A program made the translations under genes and the position numbers. From Rhodeus uyekii (Eukaryota > Chordata > Actinopteri > Cypriniformes > Acheilognathidae): DNA of 64,000 nt. Position 1 is the stretch's first letter, and every line of letters begins with the position of its first letter. This document shows, piece after piece, positions 1-10,660 of this stretch. The stretch lies in the NCBI GenBank assembly GCA_037043235.1, contig JAWRVZ010000094.1, forward strand, positions 62,001-126,000, in the 5' to 3' direction. The notes beneath the pieces were generated by a model. That model made no database searches and had not been told where the DNA came from. It worked only from the letters and a program-made list of their open reading frames with translations.

Positions 1-2261
1 AAGAAAAATTCCAATCCTTCATTGCTATTGGGGAGGAAGAATTGTCTAAACTCGTTAAATCATCAAAATCAACAACATGTATGCTAGACCCAATACCAAC
101 TAAGCTACTGAAAGAGTTGCTTCCAGAGATCATAGATCCTCTCCTTAATATTATTAATTCATCTTTGTCATTAGGATACGTACCAAAAACCTTTAAGCTG
201 GCCGTAATTAAACCGCTTATTAAAAAACCACAACTTGATCCTACAGAATTAGTTAATTACAGGCCGATATCGAATCTACCTTTTTTGTCAAAGATTCTAG
301 AAAAGGCAATATCTTCACAACTATGTTCCTTTCTAGAAAGAAACAGCATCTACGAGGATTTCCAGTCAGGATTTAGACCATATCATAGTACTGAGACTGC
401 TCTTATTAGAGTTACTAATGATTTGCTCTTATCATCCGATCGTGGTTGTATCTCTCTGTTAGTGTTACTGGACCTTAGTGCTGCATTTGATACAATTGAC
501 CACAAAATCCTTCTGAATAGACTTGAAAATTATGTTGGCATTAGTGGAGTTGCATTAGCCTGGTTCAAATCATACTTATCTGACCGTTATCAGTTTGTAG
601 CAGTAAATGAGGAGATGTCATATCGGTCACAAGTTCAGTATGGAGTTCCTCAAGGTTCAGTGTTAGGACCATTGCTTTTCACCCTGTACATGCTTCCTTT
701 GGGTGCAGTTATTAGGAAGCATGGCATTAGCTTTCATTGTTACGCTGATGATACTCAGCTCTATATTTCTTCTCATCCGGATGAAACAAACAAATTCACT
801 AAATTAACAGAATGCATAACCGATATAAAAAATTGGATGACTAATAACTTTCTACTGCTTAATTCTGAAAAAAACAGAGATTCTAATTATTAGACCAAAA
901 AGTTCAGCGCGTAATAATCTAGACTACTGCCTAACACTCAATGGCTGTTCTGTCAAGTCTTCGTCGTCAGTTAGAAACCTGGGTGTGCTCTTTGATACCA
1001 ATCTTTCATTTTAAAGCCATGTTTCTAGCATCTGTAAAACGGCATTCTTCCATCTTAAAAATATATCTAAATTGCGACATATGCTCTCTAAGACGAATGC
1101 GGAAAAGTTAGTTCATGCGTTCATGAGTTCAAGGCTAGATTATTGTAATGCTCTACTAGGTGGTTGCCCTGCACGCTTAATAAACAAATTCCAGCTGGTC
1201 CAAAATGCAGCAGCTCGAGTTCTTACTAGAACCAGGAAGTATGAGCATATTAGCCCAGTTCTGTCAAACCTGCACTGGCTTCCTATTAATCACCGAATAC
1301 ATTTTAAAATCTTGCTAATTACTTACAAAGCATTAAATGGTTTAGCTCCCCAGTACTTGAGCGATCTCTTAACACATTATAGTCCTTCACGTCTATTGCG
1401 ATCCCAAAATACTGACCAGCTTATAATACCTAGAATATCAAAGTCAACTGCTGGCGGTCGATCCTTTTCCTATTTAGCTCCTAAACTCTGGAACAGTCTT
1501 CCTAATACAGTTCGGGAAGCAGACACACTCTGTCAGTTTAAATCTAGACTAAAAACACATCTTTTCAACCTGGCATACACATAACACATTATACATACAT
1601 TTTAATCCAAATCATGTAAAATGATTGTTAGGCTGCATAATTTAGATAAGCCGGAACCGAGAACATTCCCATAACACCTGATGTACTCGATACATCAGAA
1701 GAAGAATGGCATCTACGCTGATATTGTTCTCTGTTTATTCCGAGGTTACCGTGGTCAGCCGGATCCGGGCCGTATCCAGATCAGATGAAGGACCTGCACC
1801 TGGACACGAGCACAGCACTGCCCTGAAGTGTCTGCGGAGACCGTGACTCTACTGGACCCTCCCCTGTGACGATCATGAACCCATCTCCAACCGGACCAAA
1901 TTGGACTTCATATTGGACTTGAATTGTTGTCAATATAATAATCATGCACTGTTTGGCTGTTGGCCAGAGGAGAACTGGTCCCCCGACTGAGCCTGGTTTC
2001 TCCCAAGGTTTTTTCTCCATTCTATTCTTCATTCGTTACGTCACCTGCCGGAGTTTTGGTTCCTTGCCGCTGTCGCCTATGGCTTGCTCAGTTGGGGAAA
2101 CTTAACACTTAAAATTCATCAATTGTATTGATTCGCCTGCTCTTTTGGGGCTTCTGTTCAGCCAAACAAACTTTGTTTATATTGTTTTTCCTGTAAAGCT
2201 GCTTTGAAACAATCTACATTGTAAAAAGCGCTATATAAATAAAGGTGACTTGACTTGACTT
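1..2261 (+). mobile_element. L2-clade LINE, 3' half (copy 1)
   Basis: This is the 3' portion of a non-LTR retrotransposon, cut off by the window edge. It aligns with 14717-16969 of the complete copy in this window; by eye I counted about ten differences over 2.26 kb, so both copies are young. It ends in a short non-poly(A) tail of GACTT repeats after a typical GCGCTATATAAATAAAGG motif, as fish L2 elements do. Two lesions inactivate ORF2: an extra A in an A-run near 871 and a TAA near 1014 where the other copy reads GAA. The 3'UTR is 1585-2261. Confidence 0.93.
42..1584 (+). pseudogene. L2 ORF2 reverse transcriptase, disrupted
   Basis: This encodes the reverse transcriptase and C-terminal part of the L2 ORF2 protein, which primes reverse transcription at nicked target DNA. 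The first open segment (42-893) carries NYRPISNLP, the DLSAAFDTIDH aspartate motif, GVPQGSVLGPLLF and the catalytic YADDTQ. After a one-base insertion and a nonsense change the frame resumes at 1072-1584 with the fish L2/CR1 C-terminal pattern LDYCNALL, QNAAARVLT, LHWLPI and LWNSLP. The endonuclease half lies outside the window. It cannot make a full-length protein. Confidence 0.92.
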
Positions 2262-2786
2262 AAAAAGTCTTATTCATATGAGGGCAAATAAATACAGTTA
2301 ATTTACACTGTTGGAGATGTGGAGAACATTGTGAAAAGTGCTTCATTAGTTCTTGCAATTCTATTTCATTAATGAACTTTTTTTTTCTTCAACTCTATGT
2401 AGTCAACGTTTTGGCCACTTTTTGGAGAATTCTGAATTCCTCAATAGGTAAAATTAGTTTGCTAATTTTTTGCTAAGCAGCCAGGATTTAAGTAATTAGC
2501 CTGATCACTGTTCCAGAGTTTTGTCTCGTATTCCTGGAGTTACTATAATTGTGATATTATTTCTGAGTTATGTTTATTGTTTGAAATGTTTCAAGTGTGT
2601 TTAAAGTCTTTTTATAAGCAGCTCTTTCAGATCTTTACAGAATGTTATTGCTTATTCAACATTTTATGAGGAGGCAATTTCTTGAATTCAGAAAATTGTG
2701 ATTCAATAAAGTGTTAAACAAATTTGAACTTCAAACGAACATGGCTACTTTAAGGGTAATTTCTGCTATTCTCATATGGAACTATA
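2262..2786. other. AT-rich spacer without recognised gene
   Basis: This stretch lies between the L2 tail and the first TNFR-like exon. I see no coding exon with a credible frame and no clear repeat ends. If the TNFR-like gene once had a signal-peptide exon, it would be expected here or further upstream, but none is recognisable. Confidence 0.5.
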
Positions 2787-3889
2787 ATATGTCTCTGTGG
2801 ATGTACTAACACTGAATATTAGATGAATGGACAATGCTGCCCCATGTGTTCACCTGGTAAGTTGCACATTAATTTTTTGTCATTGAGAAAGAACTGACAT
2901 CATTGATTAACCACCTACACTAACTGCAGTAACAAGTATCAAGTGTTAACTTTTACAGATTTTACAGACTGGTTAATTTAAATGATTTATTTTTAAGAAT
3001 ACAAAATATATATTTTATCACAGTGATAAAGTAATGCTGTTATGTAATACATTTGTACATTAACAACAGTATCAAAAACTTAAAGTACCTTAAAGCGAAT
3101 GCTTTTATGCTATTTTAAAATGTATATATTTTTCACAGAACTAGCATTAAAAACAAAGCAAGTCTGTAACAAGTCTTCAGATACTGTTTGTGGACCACAA
3201 GAGGGATTTTACTGCATTAATCAAACTCAAAAAGGCAGCTGTATGTCAGCTGTGAAACACACTGTGTGTGGCCGTGGACAATACATCAAGCAAACAGGTG
3301 GGTTGAATGTGCCTAAATGAATACTATTACAAGGATAAAAGGCAAGAGATATAACCTCATATAACCATGTCTTTCTGCCAATTTTCAGGAACAGAATTTA
3401 GTGATACAGTGTGTGATGACTGTCCTGCTGGATCATATTTAGATGGGACATTATCTAAATTACATACCATGTAAGTATCATATTTTCCAGTGGTTTTCAG
3501 GCCTGTCATGGGGACCCACAAAACTGCATATTTTTTCTTCCTTATTTAACACATTTATGAAAATATGCTGTCAATCCCTTAAACAAGGACTGAAAACCAT
3601 TGATATATTCTCCAGCGTTGACTTTTAACAGGTTGTTAATACAAAAATATGCTGTTTGAGGAGATTTGGGGCTACTTGGATCTTGTCTATAACAATAAAT
3701 ATATTTCTAACATGGATGTTTCTCTCTTTTTGCAAAACAAGCTGCAACAAAAATGATGGAACAGTGGACCTGGATGGAACAGTGATTGTGATTACGATTT
3801 TGATTGTGATTGTGATTATGTTTGCATTATGGGTTTGCATTAATTTGGTCAGGCCATGCGTGACTTCTCCGACTCCTCCGAGCTGTTAG
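2787..3889 (+). pseudogene. tnfrsf14: TNFRSF14 (HVEM)-like receptor, broken exons
   Basis: This is a remnant of a TNF-receptor-superfamily gene of the fish HVEM type, a cell-surface cysteine-rich receptor of leukocytes. Exon-like blocks: about 2787-2856 ends NGQCCPMCSPG before a GTAAG donor; 3139-3297 has a clean acceptor and donor and encodes SSDTVCGPQEGFYC and AVKHTVCGRGQYIKQT; 3389-3470 follows in phase with DTVCDDCPAGSY and ends at GTAAGT. A later stretch, about 3741-3889, could encode a membrane segment (VIVITILIVIVIMFALW) but is less certain. In the first block the codon before MNGQCC is TAG, where the family usually has an acidic residue. The exon expected between the first two blocks, which should hold more cysteines, is not visible. 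I therefore call it a pseudogene. The family is fairly sure; the exact paralogue is not. Confidence 0.6.
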
Positions 3890-3899
3890 GCCCTAGAAC

Positions 3900-5498
3900 C
3901 AATTGCTTTAACGGACAAAGAAATCCTTTTATTTCAGCATAGGTTTGCTCTCACACAGTTTTGAATATGAAAAAGGTGGGCTTGGTAAACTTCAGAGTGG
4001 AGGGTAAAGACAACATAACACTGGCTTCTGATCCATTCAGTTCTATTTTTTTTTCTTTGAAAATGTATCAACAGTCCCAAAAAGTGCAAGCTGCAATTCA
4101 CCATTGCACACAAAGTATGTTGAGTGTACAAAGCCTCTGAGAGAGTTTCTGGGAAACCGTTTCTCTCACGCATCACAATGAAACAAGGCTGCTTTTCACA
4201 ATATTGCTGCGGTATTTTTGAATTTGTATTTTTCGATAAATGTTTTTGAAAAATCACAAAACTTGAACCGCAAAGTGGCGAGGGATTACTGTACATTACA
4301 ATTCTGAATTGGGCGTCAAGATCTGCAGCATAAATGTGGCCTCAAGTGTCTTTCCCCCCTTGAGAAAAAAATGCACTTTAGCATATTTTTATGAAGTGTA
4401 TATGCTAATAATATAATTTAAAAGAATATACAGAAATGTGAATTTTTTTAAAGCATATTATTTTTAATAGATTTCAAATTTATTATAGTTTACATTTTTA
4501 TTAAATCTATTTAGCTGAATACTAAATGCTTTAATGTACTAATTGTAATCATCTGTTGAATGTGATACCTGAAATACACCTCTTTAAAAGCATCTATGGG
4601 CTTAAGTTTTTTTTTATTCTTGCACATTTTGTACATTTAGGTCCTGCTTAAATCAATTTGGAAAAAACTGTAATCAAAATTGTACGGATAAAAGTGTAAA
4701 AATGAAATTTCTTCTGTAAATTAGAAAAATATTTCAAACTCTCGCAAAATATAGTGAGCAATTTGATGTTCACAATAATTGTATTCAATTATAGGCTAGC
4801 AAAATAATCTACTTTTTTATGTTTTGGTTGAAAAGTGCTTGTTTTAATATAATAATATATAGAACTACACTTCTGTTCAAAGGTTTGGTATTACCGTAAT
4901 ACTTCGTTCACCAAGTCTGCACTTATCTGATAAAAAAAAAAACTGTAATATTGTGAAATACCATTTTCTATTTTAATATATTTAAAAAAATTATTCTTGT
5001 GATGAGCTCATTCATCCAGCCTTCAGTGTCACACAACCCTTGAGAAATCATTCTGTGATGATTTGCTGCTTAAGAAACATTTCTGATTATTATATTTAAG
5101 AGGGATTTATGTGCTGCTTAATGAAGTGCAGAAACCATTATACAGTGTTTGTTTTCAGAATTATTTGAAAGTTTGTCACATTAAATTTGTCACATTACAA
5201 ATGTCCTTGCTGTCACTTTTTATCAATTCAATGTATACTTGCTGAATAGAAGTTTACATTTCTTAAATCATTGTGATTCCATGGAAAATCTTAAGTGATT
5301 AAAACCAAACAACATAATCAGGATGCCACAATGTCATAAATGTTTCTAACAGTTTAAAGAATTTTCAATATTACAAGTCAAAAATGCTTCTAAATGCACA
5401 ATTAAGAGCATGCCTGTTTATTAAATTGCACTTGTATCAATGATCATCATTGTGTGTTATCCAGGTAAAAAAAGGAACAGATGACAGAGTATCCTGAC
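3900..5498. repeat. AT-rich spacer with dispersed repeat of cyprinid type
   Basis: No gene is seen. About 4863-5160 resembles the abundant non-autonomous fish repeat that reads roughly TTCTGTTCAAAGGTTTGG, a TCACCAAG...TGCA block, TAATATTGTGAAATA, and then the CTTCAGTGTCACA / CTTGAGAAATCATTCT / AAGAAACATTTCT blocks. Pieces of the same family recur in reverse orientation at about 43990-44200 and as a scrap at about 59755-59820. The assignment is from memory of the repeat pattern. Confidence 0.5.
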
Positions 5499-5500
5499 AG

Positions 5501-5578
5501 ACTGTATAAGTGGCCTAATAAACATTTTGCAACACTGATGTCAGTGTTGCAAAATGTTTATTAGGCCACTTATACAGT
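5501..5578. repeat. Perfect 38-bp inverted repeat (hairpin)
   Basis: Arms at 5501-5538 and 5541-5578 are exact reverse complements with a 2-base spacer (TG). The left arm begins ACTGTATAAGTGGCC. The ten-base word GATGACAGAG lies close by on both sides (about 5480-5489 and 5584-5593). It could be a very recent fold-back duplication, a small inverted-repeat element or a replication-slippage product. No protein is encoded. Confidence 0.9.
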
Positions 5579-6018
5579 TAATTGATGACAGAGATTGAAA
5601 GTTTCATAAAACAACAGAAGAGCATAGCAATACATAGATTCAATAGTTGGATCATGTAATTTAAGAGTATTCTATGTCATTTTAACAGTTAACGGAGGAT
5701 GAAATGGGATTCACAGGTTTCTTTTCCTGTTGCGCCCTCTATAGGCCATGATCAGCGACTCACTTAAGGGTCATGGCAGATTAAAGTCAGCCCCTAGCTG
5801 TCAGGTCATCTTCAATATCTTTTGGTTTCTTTGCATGTAAATATTGTATTGTCCAGAACAGGGTGATGATGTTTGTTGTTGAGTTTAGTAGACATACCTG
5901 GCGGTAAAGAGGGTTGGATTTGGATTTGGAGGCCTGGCCTAAGGGTTTGGATTTGGATTTTCAATAGAAGAGCAGTTATGGAATAGTCTTAAATTATATG
6001 AGATATATATATATATAT
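5579..6018. other. Spacer without recognised gene
   Basis: I see no coding exon here. Near 5908-5965 the phrase TTTGGATTTGGA recurs, which is local simple duplication. The block ends in a short TA run that leads into the inverted-repeat element at 6019. Confidence 0.4.
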
Positions 6019-6114
6019 ATGTTGGTGAGATCAGATCACTGTGTGGAGCACCGGCTGTTCTTAGACTCCTTGTGCTCTTTATCTCGTTTTACACACACAC
6101 ACACACACACACAC

Positions 6115-6213
<99 letters not shown>

Positions 6214-6804
6214 AAACGAGATAAAGAGCTCTCAATCTATAATGTTTACAGTAAATTAAATCCTGCATTATTGGGATAGTGCTTTCCATTGGTTGCGCTG
6301 GTGGCGCTGTTTCTCCTCTGAGTTTAAATAATCTACAGCAGAGCTAGGGAGAACTGCTGTGGGTGAGTTGTTTATGTTGTGCAAACTTTTATAAAGCACA
6401 TAATGCATGGCTTTCTAAAAAAAATTTAATGAGCTATGTTTACTTAAATGATCTTCAGCAGAACTAGGGTGAACTGCTGTGGATTGAGCTGAATCTGTAT
6501 CATCTCACTGGTTTAATCTCTTCTCAGTGCTCTGTGTGCAGACAAATAAAGTGTTATATCATCCACATCCCGAGTGTGTGTCCTGTTGGAGGATGAAACA
6601 ACTTGGGCCAGAAAAAAAGCTATGGATGGATGGATGTGTGATCTTTGCTTTTTTCTTATGCTGTAATGTGTCAGTAGGAAATATCAGTTTACACTTCCAA
6701 ACATACATTTTTCCATTAATTGTAATAATCAAGTGAGATTTTTGTATGCGCAAGGAGTCTAAGAACAGCCGGTGCTCCACACAGTGATCTGATCTCACCA
6801 ACAT
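6019..6804. mobile_element. Inverted-repeat element with 54-bp arms
   Basis: Arms at 6019-6072 (starting ATGTTGGTGAGATCAG) and 6751-6804 are exact reverse complements. Between them lie a compound microsatellite and two related blocks with the wording AGCAGA(G/A)CTAGGG(A/T)GAACTGCTGTGG (about 6339-6362 and 6458-6482). A second inner inverted pair brackets the microsatellite: CTCTTTATCTCGTTTT at about 6075-6090 and its complement at 6212-6228. The shape is that of a non-autonomous TIR element or fold-back structure; the superfamily is unknown. Confidence 0.65.
6091..6211. repeat. Compound (AC)n(AT)n(GT)n microsatellite
   Basis: A run of AC repeats passes through ACAT units into about 24 AT units and then into GT repeats. 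The AC and GT ends are complementary, so the whole tract can fold on itself. Open frames across it in either direction are repeat artefacts. Confidence 0.95.
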
Positions 6805-8340
6805 CGCCTCTGTCTGTAATAACAAAACAGGACTGTAAGATTTGTATCAGATGTAGTATCAGAACTGAAAATACATGAATGGGTTTTTGTGTTAGATGTC
6901 AACATATGCATATAGCCATTAGGTGAACATGGGCGCAGATATTTGTGCGAGAATTACTTCCCCCTTTAGGGTGGGGTGTAACTACCCAGCAGAAAAGTGG
7001 CTCTATATTTGGTTCGGCCAACTATTGTTACGCCAGCTAAACAAAAAGGAATGCGTACATAGAATAATTGAGGCAGGGCGTGGTGGGTGTGGTTCCAGCA
7101 CGCACATACCTGAAACCTGCAGGGCCCCAATGTATTCATGGTAAAACTTGGACAACTGACCATATATAGACTTGGTTCTGGCATGTATAGAAATTCCTAT
7201 ATGATCTTATCATGTTTGAGATTCCTATATGATGTTATCTATATTCTCTCATTGGTTGACTCTGTTACTCCCCTAAGACATTTCTCTATATATATTCAAA
7301 TAGATAAAGAATAAAGTGGAGAGACAACTTATCTCCCTCAGCGCTGAGTACTTATTCATTCAACCGTTAATAAAAAGAGGACTGGAATGAGGCACGCCGG
7401 GAAACGAATCTAACAAGGACTCAGGTTGACCCCTACCCCACTCATTACAGAGAGATTTCTTCCTGTTCCTCTGAATAGACTAAGGTGCAATGTTCAGGGA
7501 TCAAATTCAATAATCTAGACGCTTCTCAATATTTTGGTTCAGTCTCAGTTCAACAGGAACATCTCAATGAAGGATCCAAAGGAAAGAGAGAAAAAACAGT
7601 TCACAGTATGTATATTTTGTCCTACCAGTTTATTTTCGTAATCATTCAGATGATTGGCTCGCCATGTAAAAGAGTATCCACGGCAGGGACAGATCAAGAT
7701 GCAATGCGCAATGCTCAATAGAAAGGCAAAAAACAAAGCCAAAACACTAACCATTCTGCTCTTCAATAAACTGTCTAAAACAAATCATCCGTTTCATTAC
7801 TAAATTTCCTATACACTTAACATACATGCTAATCAACCTCATGTTCACTCTTATACCATATGAACCTATGTTCAAAGCTAGAATCACATGCAACACATTT
7901 CTTTCCTTAATAAAATAACTACATCAACAAATAAGTTTTGAACAATTTACACATTTGTACCCTTATGAAAATGCAGATTAGAGCGCCGTTTCACATTACA
8001 TTGAGAATGATAACGTTCTATATTTCAAAACCACTTGGTACACATAGTGAAAGTATTACTCAACAAGGAAAAATTAGGTGAAAGAAAAGTTTTTCTTTTG
8101 ATTTGGCCTTAATCCAGACGGTTCCTCCTTTCATGTGCATGGATAACTCATTCCGTTCGTTTCTGCTCCCTCTTTCCAGCGCTGTCTATAACCTTAAAGT
8201 GTGACATCTAAGGATATTTTTCACTAAAATAATCTACTTCTAGATTATTTTAATTTACTTTAGAAAGCTATGAACACAATTGACTCAATTGTCTTGCGTC
8301 CATCAGTGTTTTCTTTCCTTCTCTTTGTTCCGCTCTCTCC
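6805..8340. other. Spacer; possible LTR-like block near 7.1-7.5 kb
   Basis: No gene is recognised. Around 7140-7445 a block has a TATATATA box (about 7284-7292), an AATAAA within AAAGAATAAAGTGG (about 7306-7319), and then TAATAAAAAGAGG. This is the promoter plus polyadenylation arrangement of a retroviral-type LTR, but I found no clear TG...CA ends, primer-binding site or partner LTR. The remainder (7450-8340) is unremarkable AT-rich sequence. Confidence 0.3.
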
Positions 8341-8344
8341 TGCT

Positions 8345-9058
8345 CTCGTTCTCCCATCTTGCTGCAGCACAGAAACTTCCCTAGGTTGGGCCCATGATGT
8401 AGCCATGCCCCTAGTGGAATAGGCCCTTAAGCTCTCAGGAGTTTGAGATCCTCTGCATTTATATACTAGAGATATAGCATATACAATTCAGTCTGACAGC
8501 GACAACAGCTTCCCTTTCTGAGGAGTAGCCCAAGACACAAAAAGTTATTAATTTCTGAAACCTGCTGTCCTCTCCATGTATGCATGAAGTGCTCATACTA
8601 GACACAATTAATTCAATCTCTGATCCTCCGGAGAAGAGAATGGAGGAGGGGGGTAAGTTATAAGATCTGTAATTGAATATCTATGTTATGAATCTATCAA
8701 TTTAGGTATGAAAGCAGGGTTAGGGCAAAAATAAACCTTTATGAGTCCTGGAGAAAACTGCAAACATGACGGCCTGACAGACAGGCCCTTTAAGTCACTC
8801 ACACCCTTCAAGTAGTGCTGTGTTGAGAATCTTGCTGGCCATTGGCCTCTTACATCATGCCCCTTTCATAAAATGACTTAATAAAGAGTACTGGCCTGAC
8901 ATCTTTTCCTCAAACCCAACATGCCAAGCAGAAAGAGCTGCTAAATATACCTTAAAAGTTGAAAAGGCCTTCCCCTTATCCGGCAGATCCTGGAGAAAAC
9001 ATAATATGTCCCTTACTGAGCATTGAAAAGGGACAATATGGCTGTGCTTATACACATT
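8345..9058 (-). pseudogene. DIRS-type tyrosine recombinase fragment
   Basis: On the minus strand, 9055-8855 encodes the N-terminal core-binding part of a DIRS tyrosine recombinase: HIVPFQCSVRDILCFLQDLPDKG, then STFKVYLAALSAWHVG, then LLSHFMKGA. These recombinases insert circular retrotransposon DNA. The frame stops after MKGA and only weak similarity continues to about 8750. The catalytic R-H-R-Y region is not recognisable, so this is a dead 5' scrap of the recombinase gene. A second DIRS recombinase remnant lies at 56.2-56.9 kb and a third in the DIRS copy at 45.3-48.4 kb. Confidence 0.7.
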
Positions 9059-9059
9059 T

Positions 9060-9738
9060 TTGTCTATTTAAAATAAGAACCTGCTGTGGTAAAGTAAAGA
9101 AAAGTCTGCTCTTGTGACATTAATAGGTATAGTAATCTATTATAACTTAATCTTGTTATTTGTTCATCAGTTTTAGAAAAAAGTGGAAATCGTTGTTTGA
9201 AAAATACATATATTTCTTATGAATAGTTGCATGTTGCGAATTGTCTTTATCTGTTGTTGCACCTATTAAAACTTTGAATGAGTTACAACATGGAATGTCT
9301 GCTAGTGTGTTTGATGGGGATGGAGGGCCGTTAAAGATTATGAATGTTAAAATGGGTGTAGCTCTCCAATTAACCATTGCTGTTGATAAAACGAGTGAGA
9401 AAGTTTTACACTCATAGAATGTGTTTGTTTTAATGTGTTTTGTTAACTATTTTACAAAATGTTTAAACACTTAACATTTGATTGTCAAAGGCTGCTTGAT
9501 ATTAAAGACATCACTGATAAGCTACTGATTTCCAGTGTGAAACACAGTTTGCTTCTCCTTTGGTGGATATATCTGACTAGCTGCTGTGCTTTCCCTGTCC
9601 TTTGCCGAGAAGGAAGCACCGCAAAAGACAGGGAAGCCACAGAGGTTTTGCGATTAAGTTTAAGTTTGTTCTGGTGTTTGAATAGGATTTCAGGCACTGC
9701 GCTGGCCTTTGTGGGGCTGAAACAACTGCGTGCGTGGA

Positions 9739-9775
<37 letters not shown>

Positions 9776-10312
9776 GGAGAAAAGTGTGAAAAAACACTGG
9801 GAGATCACAGGATGAACCAGGAAGTAAACATGATAATATCAATTATCATGATGTTGAGCATCATTCTCTCAACGCATAAAACTATTCTAAAACAACACCA
9901 ACCAGAATGACCCACAGCGTTTTCATTTGAGAAACTAGTGAGAATCATCATACACAACGCATGTCAGCAAAGCAAAAGTCATAGAGACAACAGACTGTTA
10001 AAGGTTAAACTAGCAGTGCAATTTTCTGTTTCTCGAGTGACCAATCCAGTGGAAGACTTTACTCAGTTTGTCCATGAGAGGCATTGAATAATGTCTGTCA
10101 TTAGTCATTGGGTAATAAATTGTTTCATTTAATTTGCCAGTGTTAGAGTTAGAAGCTAAGAATAAGTTTAGCACAGACATATTTTCACTTGCATATACTT
10201 TTTTGTGTGTGCTGATTTTGCAGCTTAAAATGACGGAATTAGCTGTGGCTCAAATTGCAGCAATTTGTCTGTGTTTTTAGTTTAGTTTTTGCAGTGAAAA
10301 CAGTATCAAACC
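9060..10312. other. Spacer with short TA/GT microsatellite
   Basis: No supported gene. A (TA)n(TG)n tract occupies about 9739-9774. Frames crossing it (9459-9815 and its reverse) carry the microsatellite in their translation and show no family similarity. Confidence 0.45.
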
Positions 10313-10660
10313 TTAAGGGCCAGTCACACAGCCGATCACGCACGAATCACTCACAAATCACGCACAGATTGGGTTTGTGCGTGTTTGTGCGTCGAGAAAT
10401 TGACCAAAGTATTCCACGAACATTTGACGCACGCCCGACGCATGAATCACTGACGGAGCGCGTCCAAACACACACGCTTCGCGAACGTTCCACGTACAAG
10501 CACTTTCAGAATCCATATTGTCAGTGGATGTCAGTGGAATGAACGTGATACGTGCGCGGTTCATGCGTGATATGAAGGTGGGGCGTCAGTGAACGGACGT
10601 GGACGTGCGCGGTTTTGAACCAGTTCCGACGCATAAGCACTGACGGCCAGATGTTTTGTG
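10313..10660. mobile_element. Candidate transposon end with subterminal repeats
   Basis: After TTAA at 10313-10316 the sequence begins GGGCCAGTCACACAGCCG and carries many related short motifs on both strands: CACGCACGAATCAC, ACGCATGAATCACTGACGG, ACGCATAAGCACTGACGG, GTTCATGCGTGA and GGACGTGGACGTGCGCGG. Clustered subterminal repeats next to a transposase gene are typical of a transposon end. The TTAA would suit a Kolobok- or piggyBac-type target site. I could not find the complementary terminus beyond 18.1 kb, so this is an inference. The transposase stop codon (10561-10563) and the last codons lie inside this block. Confidence 0.45.

Noticed and set aside
5998..6289. Open frames across the AC/AT/GT tract, both strands
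   Set aside because: The translations are alternating dipeptides of a microsatellite.
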